Source: Streptomyces sp. CBMA123 (GTDB lineage Bacteria > Actinomycetota > Actinomycetes > Streptomycetales > Streptomycetaceae). Taken from it: DNA of 32,425 nucleotides. The notes beneath the pieces are model-generated. The model had not been told where the DNA came from and searched no databases. It was given only the letters and a program-made list of their open reading frames with translations. A program made the translations under genes and the position numbers. Numbering within the stretch: position 1 is the stretch's first letter; the number at the start of each line of letters is the position of its first letter. Positions 1 through 7,347 of the stretch are shown piece after piece. Location: positions 1 through 32,425 of the forward strand of contig NZ_MECK01000633.1 of assembly GCF_014596465.1 (NCBI RefSeq), read 5' to 3'.

Positions 1-2
1 TG

Positions 3-1844
3 GCCCTGGGCGTGCGGGCCGCCGTCGCGCCCGAGCGGGCCGCGACGGCCCCCGCCGTCGCCCCGGCGCCGCGGCGCGCCGTCGAGGCCGAGCCGGAGGA
101 CTTCACCGCGCTGGTGCTGCGGGCCCGCGAACTGGAGGTCCTCGGCCACCCGGACGCCGACCGGCTGTGGAAGCGGATCGCCGAACGGGTCGGCGCCGAG
201 GGCTTCGTCCTCCCGACGGGTACCGACCTCGGCGGCCCCGAGTTGCTGAGCGCCGAACTCGCCGAACAGCGCGCCCATGAGGCCGTCCAGCGCGACGACT
301 ACGCCGAGGGCACCGCAGGCCTGCTGGAGGCCGCGGAGCTGTACGAACGGGCCGGGCTGCCCGGCCCGGCGCTGATGGCCCGCACCCGGGCGCTGATCGT
401 CGAACTCGGCGACGTCGAGGGCGTGGTGTCCGACTGGACGGCGCTGGACGCCGCACTGGCCCGGGCCGAGGAGCTGCGCGCCGAGGGCGCGATGCCCGAC
501 GACGACTACCTGATCGTCCTCCAGGCGCGCGCCTACGCCGCCCACCACGACCTGGTCGAGGAACTGCCCGAACCCGCCGCCGGGACGGCCGAGCGCTTCG
601 AGGCGGCCGTCGGCGCCTACCGGGGCACCGCCGTCGAACTCGGCTCCGCCCGCCGGTCCGCGACCTCCCGCCAGTACACCGCCGACGTCGCCGCCCGGCA
701 GGGGCGGTTCACCGAGGCCGTCACCGAACTGCGTGAGGTGCTGGCCCAGTTGGATGCCGCCGAACTGCCCTGGCACACCCCGCGGGTGCTCGGCCTGCTC
801 GGTCAGGTGCTGCTGCAGCAGGGCGAGGCCGGCCAGGCCGTCGAGGTGTTCCACCGGGCGCTGGCCGAGGCCGTGCGCTGGGGCGAGGACGGCTACCCGT
901 ACGCGCCGACGTACATGATGCTCGGGCACGCGAGCCTGCGGACCGACGACCTCGGCGGGGCGGTGCGGGCGCTCTCGGAGGCCGCCGCGCGCTACGACCG
1001 GCAGGGCGCCGAGGCCGTCGAGGAGGCGGCCCAGGTGCGGCTGCAACTGGCCGACGTGCTGCGCGGCACCGGCCGGGCGGCCGACGCGGTGGCCGTGCTG
1101 GAGTCGGTGCTGGACGCCGCGGCCGCCGCCGAACTGGACGTCCGGATGCTCGCCCAGGCCCGGCTGGACCTCGCCCGGGGCCTGGTCGACCTGGAGGAGC
1201 ACCGGGACGCGGCCGAGGAGTACCTGCGGCTGGCCGAGCTGGTCGCCGACTGGGAGGACCAGCAGACCCACACCATGGTCGCCTGCGAGGCCACCCTGGC
1301 CCTCGCCCGGGCGGACCGCTGGGACGCCGCCGAGGCCGCCCTCGGGCGGGCCCGGGAGGCGCACGGCAAGGCCCCGCAGGTGGACCAACTGGCCGCCACC
1401 ATGCGGGAGCTGGCCCAGCTGATGATGTGCAACCGCGGTGCTGAGCAGTTGGACGCCGCGCTCGCCCTGCTGGCCGACGCGGACGCCCTCGGCGAAACCG
1501 CCGAACGGCTCGGCCAGGAGTACAACGGCTGGTACCTGCGCGGCGGTTCGCACTACGAGCGGGCCCGCTGCCTGGCCGTCGCGGACCGGCACGAGGAGGC
1601 GCTCGCCGAGGTGGAGCGGGCGATCGCGGTGTACGAGCGGACCGGGGAGCCGGCCGGCTCGGCGCAGCCGGAGTCGCTGCGGGCGGAGGCCGTCCGGCTG
1701 GCCGCGCTGATCGAGGGCGACCTCGACCGCCCCCGGGCGGCGGTGACCCGGCTGACCGCCGGGATCGCCCGCTGCGAGGCGGCCGGGCTGGACGAGGCGG
1801 CCCGGGTGCTGGCCGGGCTGCGGGAGCGGTTCGCGGGCAACTGA
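3..1844 (+). CDS. TPR-repeat protein, 5' end outside window
   Basis: Alanine/leucine-rich, all-helical protein of at least 613 residues. Helix pairs of TPR type recur through most of its length (for example around residues 225-330 with VLGLLGQVLLQQGEAGQAVEVFHRAL, cut here to its core LLGQVLLQQGEAGQAVEVF, and again near 400-480 and 530-610). I see no enzymatic motif and no DNA-binding domain, so a scaffold or protein-interaction role is the most that can be inferred. The frame is already open at base 3 and the first available start, GTG at 12, has no ribosome binding site before it and leads into a Pro/Ala-rich stretch, so the gene very probably begins upstream of the window. The stop at 1842-1844 is followed by a strong hairpin pair before the convergent chitinase gene. 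Family assignment fairly sure; function unknown. Confidence 0.8.
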   Translation, partial: ALGVRAAVAPERAATAPAVAPAPRRAVEAEPEDFTALVLRARELEVLGHPDADRLWKRIAERVGAEGFVLPTGTDLGGPELLSAELAEQRAHEAVQRDDYAEGTAGLLEAAELYERAGLPGPALMARTRALIVELGDVEGVVSDWTALDAALARAEELRAEGAMPDDDYLIVLQARAYAAHHDLVEELPEPAAGTAERFEAAVGAYRGTAVELGSARRSATSRQYTADVAARQGRFTEAVTELREVLAQLDAAELPWHTPRVLGLLGQVLLQQGEAGQAVEVFHRALAEAVRWGEDGYPYAPTYMMLGHASLRTDDLGGAVRALSEAAARYDRQGAEAVEEAAQVRLQLADVLRGTGRAADAVAVLESVLDAAAAAELDVRMLAQARLDLARGLVDLEEHRDAAEEYLRLAELVADWEDQQTHTMVACEATLALARADRWDAAEAALGRAREAHGKAPQVDQLAATMRELAQLMMCNRGAEQLDAALALLADADALGETAERLGQEYNGWYLRGGSHYERARCLAVADRHEEALAEVERAIAVYERTGEPAGSAQPESLRAEAVRLAALIEGDLDRPRAAVTRLTAGIARCEAAGLDEAARVLAGLRERFAGN

Positions 1845-1864
1845 GCGGCGCGGGTCGGGGGTTG

Positions 1865-1913
1865 GCCCCGCGCCGGGAACCCGCGCGGGGCGGGCGTCGT
1901 GGACGCCCGCCCC
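1865..1913. terminator. Bidirectional terminator, two overlapping hairpins
   Basis: Two perfect inverted repeats lie between the convergent TPR and chitinase genes. The first pairs GCCCCGCGC (1865-1873) with GCGCGGGGC (1883-1891). The second pairs GGGGCGGGCGTC (1887-1898) with GACGCCCGCCCC (1902-1913) around a 3-nt loop. They share bases 1887-1891, so only one can form fully at a time. No T-run follows, as is common for Streptomyces terminators. Confidence 0.75.
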
Positions 1914-1933
1914 GTGTCGTGCCGTCCTGCGGG

Positions 1934-3235
1934 TCAGCAGGGGCCGTCGTCGCCCCAGACGCCCCACTGGCCGCTGGCGCTCGGCACCTCGTTCAGCGTC
2001 CACCACTTGGCGTGGTAGGCGTGCCCGTTGTACGAGACCTTGGCGCCCGCGGTGTACGTGGTGCTCGCGCTCCACGCCGGTGCGGTGCACGTCCCCGGGT
2101 TGCCGGTCGGGCTGCCGGTCGGCGGGGTGGTCGGGGGCGTGGTCGGCGGGGTGGTGGGCGGGGTCGCCCCGGCGAACTTCACCGTGTACTTGGTGAAGTC
2201 CCAGTCCCCCTGCGCCACGCTGGAGCAGGAGCCGGACAGGCCCGGGTCGACGTTGCCCGCGCACTGGCGGTCCCGGTTGACCGACCAGAAGGTGTAGCGG
2301 GCCAGGCCGTGCGCGGTGGCGAAGTCCAGCACGCTCTGGAAGTCGGCCTGGCGGAAGTACTCGGCGGCGTCGGTGCGGCCGTTCATCATCGACACGCCCT
2401 CGTGGGCGTACGCGGTGGCCTCGTTCCAGCCGAAGGTGGTCTGGAGGATCTGGTTGAACTTCACCAGTGCGTCGGTCTGCGCGGCGGAGCCGTTGAAGCC
2501 GCCGTCGAACGGCATGATCGAGTAGTTGTTCGGCGTGAAGCCCTGCGACTTGGCCTCGCCCAGCATCTGGGTGCCGAACCAGCCGGTGCCGGCGTTGGTC
2601 CCGGCGGTGGTGATCGAGATGTACAGGCCGGGGTTGTTCTGCTGGAGGATGCGGGCCGCGCCGATCTCGTTGTGGATGGCGGCGGTGTTCTCGTACTCCG
2701 GCTCCTCCAGGTCGAAGTCGATCGCCTTGAGGCCGTACTTGGTGATCACCTGCTGGTAGCCGGCGGCGGTCGCCTCCGGGGTGCCGCAGACCTGGCCCAG
2801 CTTGGTGCCGCCGTACCCGCCGACCGACACCGAGACGTCCCCGCCCTTGCCGCGGATGGTCTGGATGACGCCGGGCATGGCGGTGTCCGAGCCGATCGGG
2901 GAGGTGCCGCCCCAGGCGGGCGAACAGCTGTTGCCCTGGGCGAGGATGAAGGCCAGCTGGAAGGCCTTCTGGCCGGTCGCGTCCATCACGGCGGCGGCGT
3001 CCGGCGGGCTGTTGTCCTCGGGCATCAGGTACGGCGCGGAGGCGTACCAGTTGCTGCCCAGGCCGGTGCCGGTGTCGGCGCCGGTGGTGGTGGAGGCGGA
3101 GGCCGCGCCGGTGCCGGCCAGTGCGGCGAAGCCGCCGGCGACCAGGCCGAGCACGCCGGCCACGGCGAGGGCGGCGCGGGATCTGCGGGAGTCCGGTGCG
3201 GTGGTGCGGTGCTGTGGGGGAAGAGCGCGCTCCAT
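1934..3235 (-). CDS. Secreted GH18 chitinase with C-terminal CBM5/12 chitin-binding module
   Basis: 433-residue extracellular chitinase that would hydrolyse beta-1,4-GlcNAc chains. Order: Sec-type signal peptide (residues 1-48, arginines then a hydrophobic AALAVAGVLGLVAGGFAAL core and ASA cleavage region), GH18 barrel about 55-345, Thr/Pro linker (PPTTPPTT repeats, about 353-378), and a CBM5/12 module from about 384 with the AKWWT signature. The catalytic strand reads AIDFDLEEPE: the DxDxE core with the acid Glu is present, but the first Asp of the full DxxDxDxE motif is Lys. SIMPFDGGFNG and WSVNRDRQC follow as expected for streptomycete chitinases. ATG at 3235 is preceded by GGAAAGG. A dre-like operator overlaps the promoter, so DasR/GlcNAc control is likely. 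It is convergent with the TPR gene. Confidence 0.9.
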   Translation of the reverse strand: MERALPPQHRTTAPDSRRSRAALAVAGVLGLVAGGFAALAGTGAASASTTTGADTGTGLGSNWYASAPYLMPEDNSPPDAAAVMDATGQKAFQLAFILAQGNSCSPAWGGTSPIGSDTAMPGVIQTIRGKGGDVSVSVGGYGGTKLGQVCGTPEATAAGYQQVITKYGLKAIDFDLEEPEYENTAAIHNEIGAARILQQNNPGLYISITTAGTNAGTGWFGTQMLGEAKSQGFTPNNYSIMPFDGGFNGSAAQTDALVKFNQILQTTFGWNEATAYAHEGVSMMNGRTDAAEYFRQADFQSVLDFATAHGLARYTFWSVNRDRQCAGNVDPGLSGSCSSVAQGDWDFTKYTVKFAGATPPTTPPTTPPTTPPTGSPTGNPGTCTAPAWSASTTYTAGAKVSYNGHAYHAKWWTLNEVPSASGQWGVWGDDGPC

Positions 3236-3348
3236 CGGAAGCCTTTCCAGGAAACGGCGGTGGGGGCGGCGGGCCTGGTCGCGCCGGGTGTGGGGGTGGC
3301 GGGACGGCCGAATGGACCGGCGGCGGCGGGTAGTTGCCGAAGGTCATC

Positions 3349-3364
3349 ACTGGTATAGACCTGT
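3349..3364 (-). promoter_or_regulatory. DasR-responsive element (dre-like) over chitinase promoter
   Basis: On the minus strand the 16 bp read ACAGGTCTATACCAGT, which differs from the recalled dre consensus A(C/G)TGGTCTAGACCA(G/C)T at two positions. It overlaps the likely -10 of the chitinase promoter, as in known chi promoters. DasR is the GntR-family GlcNAc-responsive repressor of chitin genes. Confidence 0.8.
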
Positions 3365-3381
3365 CGGGGAATGGCGGTCAA
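3352..3381 (-). promoter_or_regulatory. Chitinase promoter
   Basis: Minus-strand TTGACC (3381-3376) is followed after 18 nt by TATACC (3357-3352), or after 16 nt by TCTATA. Either way the dre covers the -10. The start codon lies about 110 nt downstream, giving a leader of about 110 nt in which I see no clear structure. Confidence 0.6.
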
Positions 3382-3395
3382 CCCCAAAAAGGTCA

Positions 3396-3425
3396 AGCCG
3401 CCCGGCGGTGCGCGGCCGGGCGGCT
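3396..3425 (-). terminator. Terminator of the LysR gene
   Basis: Perfect 11-bp stem, AGCCGCCCGGC (3396-3406) with GCCGGGCGGCT (3415-3425), 8-nt loop. It starts 25 nt after the LysR stop on the minus strand and is followed by TTGACCTTTTT, a rare real T-run in this DNA. It insulates the chitinase promoter from LysR transcription. Confidence 0.8.
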
Positions 3426-3449
3426 CGGGAGGCGGAGGGGTCGGGGCCG

Positions 3450-4328
3450 TCAGACCGGGACGGTCACCCCCACCCCCGCGAGCAGTCCGGCGACCGCCGG
3501 GGACCAGGGCCGGCCGGTGGGCCCGGTGAGCGTCAGCGTGCGGTGCACGGCCGGCCGGATCGGTACCAGGACGCAGTCCGGCGGCAGCATGGTCAGCGCC
3601 AGTGCCGGCATCACCGAGACCCCGACACCCGCGTGCACCATGCCGATCAGCGTGTTGAGGTCGCGGATGCGGTGCCGGGGGGCGAAGCGGGTGCCGGCCC
3701 GCCGGTAGGCCTCGCGGACGTGGCGTTCGCAGCCGCCCTCGGAGAGCAGGAAGTCGTCGTCCGCCAACTCGCCCACGTGGACGGCCTCCTGGCCGGCGAG
3801 CGGATGGTCGCGGCGCAGCAGCGCGTGCATGGAGTCGGCGCCGAGCGCGACCGCCCCGGGCGGCAGCGGGCCGGCGTCGACCAGGACGGCGGCGTCCACC
3901 GTGCCGGCCTCCAGCCAGGTGGGCAGCTCGGCGTCCTCGCCCTCGAAGACCCGCACGGTGACCTGCGGGTATGCCTCCTTCCAGGCCCGCAGCAGTCCGG
4001 GCAGCAGCGCCTGGCAGACGGTGGTCGGGGCGGCCAGCCGCACCGTGCCGGTGGGGCCGCCGGAGTGCCGGGTGGCGATGGTGCGCACGGCGGCGGCGGA
4101 GGCGACGGCGGTCCGGGCGTGCGGCAGGACCTGCTCGCCGAGCGGGGTGGGGCGGCATGGGGTGCCACGCCGCAGCACGGGCGCGCCGAGCGAGCGCTCC
4201 AGTGCGGCGACGGCGTGCGAGACGGCGGACTGGCTGATGCCCAGTTCGTCGGCGGCCGCGCCGAAGCCGCCGGTGTCGGCGACCGCGACCAGGGCCCTGA
4301 GCTGGGCCAGGTTGACGTCCTGGGTCAT
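3450..4328 (-). CDS. LysR-family transcriptional regulator
   Basis: 292 residues, standard LysR length. The N-terminal winged helix-turn-helix (about residues 6-65) shows LRALVAVADTGGFGAAADEL and the recognition helix SQSAVSHAVAALERSLG. The rest (about 95-290) is the periplasmic-binding-like effector domain, with the usual GTVRLAAP opening and a GMVHAGVGVSVMPALAL segment near 240. The ATG at 4328 has GAGGAAG at good spacing. The gene is divergent from the EamA-type exporter with 102 bp between starts, the classic arrangement in which a LysR protein controls the neighbouring gene and itself. A GTTGGAC/GTCCAAC inverted repeat in that gap is the best operator candidate. The effector cannot be predicted. 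Confidence 0.92.
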   Translation of the reverse strand: MTQDVNLAQLRALVAVADTGGFGAAADELGISQSAVSHAVAALERSLGAPVLRRGTPCRPTPLGEQVLPHARTAVASAAAVRTIATRHSGGPTGTVRLAAPTTVCQALLPGLLRAWKEAYPQVTVRVFEGEDAELPTWLEAGTVDAAVLVDAGPLPPGAVALGADSMHALLRRDHPLAGQEAVHVGELADDDFLLSEGGCERHVREAYRRAGTRFAPRHRIRDLNTLIGMVHAGVGVSVMPALALTMLPPDCVLVPIRPAVHRTLTLTGPTGRPWSPAVAGLLAGVGVTVPV

Positions 4329-4360
4329 GAGACTTCCTCATCCTCTCCGCACCGCCACTT

Positions 4361-4401
4361 GTTGGACTCATGGTCTGCCGCCGGGCCACCCTCTGTCCAA
4401 C
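4361..4401. promoter_or_regulatory. Candidate LysR operator between divergent genes
   Basis: Perfect 7-bp inverted repeat, GTTGGAC (4361-4367) and GTCCAAC (4395-4401), separated by 27 nt in the 102-bp LysR/exporter gap. Each arm contains TTGGAC, which could serve as a -35-like hexamer on its own strand. No convincing -10 was found for either gene, so promoters are not assigned. Confidence 0.4.
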
Positions 4402-4430
4402 GACACCGGACGGAGAGGGAGGTGGTCGGG

Positions 4431-5384
4431 GTGCGGCGCTGGTGGCCGGGCTTCGTGGCACTGTCGGCGATCTGGGGCGCCAGCTTCGCCCTGATCAAGG
4501 TGGCGGTCGACGCGGGGGTGCCGCCGGTCTGGGTGGCGCTGTGGCGCAGCCTGCTGGGCGCCACCACGCTGTGGGCCGTCCTGCTGCTGCGCGGCGGCCG
4601 GGCCCCGAGGGACCGGGCGCTGTGGGGGCACTCGGCGGTGGTCGCGGTGCTGCTCAACACCGTGCCGTTCACCCTGTTCTCGTTCGGCGAGACCAGGATC
4701 AGCTCGGTGCTCGCCGGGGTGATGAACGCGACCACCCCGCTGTTCACCCTGCTGTTCGCGGTGCTGACCGTCCCCCAGGAGCGCCGCCCGGGCGCCCGCC
4801 GGCTCGCGGGCCTCGCGCTCGGCTTCGTCGGCGTGCTCACCGTGCTCGGGGTCTGGCGCGGCCTCGGCCCGGGTGCGCTGGCCGGCGCCCTCGCCTGCCT
4901 GGCCGCCGCCTGCTGCTACGGCGCGGGCTTCGCCTACCTGCGCCGCTTCCTGTCCGGCCGCCCGGAGACCGTCACCACCCTCTCCGCGCTCCAGATCACC
5001 TGCGCCACCGCCGAGTTGGCCCTGATCGCCCCGGCCGCCGGCGGCGCCCCGCACTGGCCGGGCGGCCCGGCCGCCGCCGCCCTGCTGGTGCTCGGCGCCC
5101 TCGGCACCGGCTTCGCCTACCTGCTCAACCTCGGCCTGGTCCGCGCCGCCGGCACCGCCGTCGCCTCGGCCGTCACCTACGTCATGCCGCTGTGGTCCAC
5201 CGCCCTGGGCGCCGCCCTTCTCGCCGAACCCGTCGGCTGGAACGCCCTGGCCGGCGGCATCCTGGTCATCGCCGCCGTCGCCCTGACCCGCCCGCCCGGG
5301 ACCCGGCCCGGGACCCCGTCCGCGGCCGCCCCGAGGGAACGCCGGCCGGTGGGCTCCCCGGGACGGGGCGGAGCGGGGGGATGA
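4431..5384 (+). CDS. EamA/DMT-superfamily exporter
   Basis: 317-residue integral membrane protein with ten predicted hydrophobic segments in two EamA halves. The first half opens with FVALSAIWGASFALIKVAVD and contains LWRSLLGATTLWAVLLLRGG and the ETRISSVLAGVMNATTPLFT helix pair; the second includes GAGFAYLRRFL and GTAVASAVTYVMPLWSTALG. This is the usual DMT layout for export of amino acids or other small metabolites, though the substrate is unknown. GTG at 4431 is chosen because GGGAGG (4417-4422) lies 8 nt before it; GTG at 4422 is in frame but overlaps that ribosome binding site. The frame stays open far upstream without coding meaning. It is divergent from the LysR gene, its probable regulator. 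The C-terminus is a Pro/Gly/Arg-rich tail. Confidence 0.88.
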   Translation: MRRWWPGFVALSAIWGASFALIKVAVDAGVPPVWVALWRSLLGATTLWAVLLLRGGRAPRDRALWGHSAVVAVLLNTVPFTLFSFGETRISSVLAGVMNATTPLFTLLFAVLTVPQERRPGARRLAGLALGFVGVLTVLGVWRGLGPGALAGALACLAAACCYGAGFAYLRRFLSGRPETVTTLSALQITCATAELALIAPAAGGAPHWPGGPAAAALLVLGALGTGFAYLLNLGLVRAAGTAVASAVTYVMPLWSTALGAALLAEPVGWNALAGGILVIAAVALTRPPGTRPGTPSAAAPRERRPVGSPGRGGAGG

Positions 5385-5409
5385 CCGGCCGCCTTCCCGC
5401 CGGCCGGTC
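5383..5409 (+). terminator. Hairpin after exporter gene
   Basis: Perfect 9-bp stem, GACCGGCCG (5383-5391) with CGGCCGGTC (5401-5409), 9-nt loop. It begins inside the exporter's TGA stop. Confidence 0.6.
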
Positions 5410-5445
5410 TGACGTTCGGTTACCGGCCTGACGTTCGGTGTCCGG
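5409..5445. repeat. Two tandem 18-bp direct repeats upstream of GNAT gene
   Basis: CTGACGTTCGGTTACCGG (5409-5426) and CTGACGTTCGGTGTCCGG (5428-5445) differ at two bases and repeat with a 19-bp period. They sit about 30 bp upstream of the likely -10 of the next gene, a position suited to an activator or repressor binding as a tandem pair. Confidence 0.7.
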
Positions 5446-5474
5446 TGGATTACGGGTCGTGCCCGGAGGGCCGC

Positions 5475-5480
5475 TAGGGT
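5475..5480 (+). promoter_or_regulatory. -10 element TAGGGT, leaderless GNAT transcript
   Basis: TAGGGT lies 6 nt before the GTG at 5487, so transcription would begin at or next to the start codon. No clear -35 was found at 17-18 nt. This supports the 5487 start and leaderless translation. Confidence 0.5.
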
Positions 5481-5486
5481 GGCCCC

Positions 5487-6488
5487 GTGGTGAGGTCGTG
5501 GGATGCGGCGGTCGAGCGGGCGCAGGACCGGTTGGCGGCGGGGGTGCGGTTGCGGGCGGCCGTCGAGGGGGAGGAACGCCGGTTCGCCCTCTGGGACTTG
5601 GCGTCCCTGGTGGAGGGCGAGCTGGGCGAGGTGGTGGATCCGGACGCGCTGGATCCGGGTGCCGAGCGCGACTGGCGGGAGCGGCTGGGGGAGAGCGGCC
5701 GGGAGTGGCCGGGCGGGGAACTGTACCGGCGCCGGTACTGGATCCGGGACGAGTCGGGCGCCGTCGTCGGGACGGTCGCGGTGGACAACTGGACCAAGGG
5801 CCCGAGCCAGCTCGCCGTCTCCTCCCTCTACGTCCGGCCCGGGGCGCGCGGGCGCGGGCTGGCCGCCGGGGCGCTGGACGAGGTGTACGCGGCGGCCACC
5901 GCCGAGGGCCTGCCGGGCTTCCGGCTGGAGGCGCACTGGGCGTGGCAGTCGGCCGTCCGCTACTACCTGCGCCGCGGGCTGTGGGTGGTGGGCTGGAAGC
6001 GTTCGCTGTCGTTCGCCCGGATGCCCCAACTGCCGCTCCACCGGGTGCGGGAGGAGGACGGGCGGCTGCTCCTGCTGGTCGCCGACCGGCAGTGCGGCTG
6101 GGTGCCGATACTGGCCGCCGGGCAGGAGGGCCGCTGGCTGCGGCTGGACGAGACGGCGCACTACCGGGGCTGCGACGGCTGGGTGCACGGGTACGCCCGT
6201 TCGACGCTGGCGCTGTACCTGGCCCTGGCGGGCCGTCCGCTGGTGCGCGGCCCGCAGTGGTGGGCGGAGGCGTGGCGCTGGGCGGAGGCGGGGGAGCCGG
6301 AGGGACTGGCGGTCAGGATCGAGGAGTTCGAGCGTGCGGCCCGGACGGTGGGCCGCCCGGCGGCCGGTCCGCGGCGCCCGGTGGCGCTGCCGGAGTCAAC
6401 GCTGCCGGAGTCGACGCCGCCGGAGTCGACGTTGCCGGAGTCGACTCCGCGGGTGTCCCCGCTGCTGGCAGACTCGGGGAATGGCTGA
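5487..6488 (+). CDS. GNAT-family N-acetyltransferase with PEST-repeat tail
   Basis: 333 residues. The GNAT fold occupies about residues 75-175: WIRDESGAVVGTVAVDNW, then the acetyl-CoA loop LYVRPGARGRGLAAGAL (R/Q-x-x-G-x-G/A form) and WQSAVRYYLRRGLWVVGWKR. Residues 180-285 form a second region rich in Trp (WVPILAAGQEGRWLRLDE, QWWAEAWRWAEAG) that I do not recognise; it may hold the substrate. The C-terminus carries four nearly identical 15-bp units encoding LPEST/PPEST. GTG at 5487 (GTG GTG doublet) follows a TAGGGT -10 box. The gene overlaps the next start by 8 nt, so the two are probably translated together. Substrate unknown. Confidence 0.8.
   Translation: MVRSWDAAVERAQDRLAAGVRLRAAVEGEERRFALWDLASLVEGELGEVVDPDALDPGAERDWRERLGESGREWPGGELYRRRYWIRDESGAVVGTVAVDNWTKGPSQLAVSSLYVRPGARGRGLAAGALDEVYAAATAEGLPGFRLEAHWAWQSAVRYYLRRGLWVVGWKRSLSFARMPQLPLHRVREEDGRLLLLVADRQCGWVPILAAGQEGRWLRLDETAHYRGCDGWVHGYARSTLALYLALAGRPLVRGPQWWAEAWRWAEAGEPEGLAVRIEEFERAARTVGRPAAGPRRPVALPESTLPESTPPESTLPESTPRVSPLLADSGNG
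6387..6446 (+). repeat. Four tandem 15-bp units encoding PEST pentapeptides
   Basis: Units at 6387-6401, 6402-6416, 6417-6431 and 6432-6446 follow CTGCCGGAGTCGACG with one to two changes each. They encode LPEST-LPEST-PPEST-LPEST in the GNAT tail, just before the overlap with the aminotransferase gene. Confidence 0.9.
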
Positions 6489-7269
6489 GATCGAGATTGA
6501 CGGCGCGCCCGCCGACCCGGCGCGGCTCGCCGCCCTGGGGCTGCTCAACTACGGGCACTTCACCACCCTGCGGGTCGAGGCGGGCGGCGTCCGCGGTCTG
6601 GCGCTGCACCTGGACCGGCTGGTACGGGACGGCCGGGCGCTGTTCGGCGTCGAGCCGGACCGGGCGGTGGTCCGGGAGCGGATCCGCGCGGTGCTGCCGG
6701 CCGACGGCGCGCCGGTGATCGTCCGGGTCACCGGCTACGCCCCCGCGCTCGGCCTGGAACGCCCCGCCGCCCCGGCCGCCCCCGTCCTGCTGGTGACCAC
6801 CCGCCCGGCCGGGAGCGCCGAGCCCGCCCCGCTGAGGGTCCGGACGGTCGCCCACCGGCGGGAGCTGCCGGAGGTGAAGCACGTCGGCCTGTTCGGGCTG
6901 GTCCACCACCGCCGCGCAGCCCAACTCGCGGGGTACGACGACGTGTTGCTCACCGACGACGACGGCCTGGTGCTGGAGGGCGCGACCTGGAACGTCGGCT
7001 TCCTGACCGGGCGCCGCCTGGTGTGGCCGGAGGGCCCCAGCCTGCCCGGCGTCACCGCGGCGCTGCTGGCCGGCGCGTACGGCGGCCCGCAGTCCCGCGA
7101 GCCGGTCCACGCCGCCGAGTCGGGGCGCTTCGACGCGGCCTTCGCGGTGAACGCGGGCGTCGGGCTGCGCCCGCTGGCCGCCGTCGACGGCACCGCCTTC
7201 GACCCCGGCCACCCACTGCTCGCCGAACTGCGCGCCGCCTACCGCGGGATCGCCGCCGACCCGGTGTAG
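6481..7269 (+). CDS. Class IV PLP-dependent aminotransferase family protein
   Basis: 262 residues, in the range for 4-amino-4-deoxychorismate lyase and D-amino-acid aminotransferase relatives. N-terminal NYGHFTTLRV (about 21-30) and LHLDRLVRDG match the small domain. The PLP lysine is probably the K of PEVKHVGLFGLV (about 137), followed by DDVLLTDDDGLVLEGATWNVGF, the conserved E-x-x-x-x-N segment, and by LPGVTAALL near the phosphate-binding turn. The ATG at 6481 overlaps the end of the GNAT gene by 8 nt with only weak GGGGA before it, which suggests translational coupling. Whether it is a lyase or a transaminase cannot be decided from sequence alone. A 42-bp palindrome follows 27 nt after the stop. 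Confidence 0.85.
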   Translation: MAEIEIDGAPADPARLAALGLLNYGHFTTLRVEAGGVRGLALHLDRLVRDGRALFGVEPDRAVVRERIRAVLPADGAPVIVRVTGYAPALGLERPAAPAAPVLLVTTRPAGSAEPAPLRVRTVAHRRELPEVKHVGLFGLVHHRRAAQLAGYDDVLLTDDDGLVLEGATWNVGFLTGRRLVWPEGPSLPGVTAALLAGAYGGPQSREPVHAAESGRFDAAFAVNAGVGLRPLAAVDGTAFDPGHPLLAELRAAYRGIAADPV

Positions 7270-7296
7270 CACCGCATTCGGGGCGGTGGGGCCGGC

Positions 7297-7338
7297 GCGG
7301 TCGGCCGGCGCACCGGGCCCGGTGCGCCGGCCGACCGC
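7297..7338. terminator. Perfect 42-bp palindrome, probable terminator
   Basis: Twenty-one bases (7297-7317) are followed directly by their exact reverse complement (7318-7338), with no mismatch and centre CCGGGCCCGG. It lies 27 nt after the aminotransferase stop. As RNA it would form a very stable hairpin, with the central bases opening as loop; no T-run follows. Confidence 0.75.
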
Positions 7339-7347
7339 TCGAGTGGA

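Noticed and set aside
2781..4430. N-terminal extension of the exporter frame through the LysR and chitinase genes
   Set aside because: Arg/Gly/Pro-rich antisense of real genes; the EamA protein starts at 4431 with a ribosome binding site.
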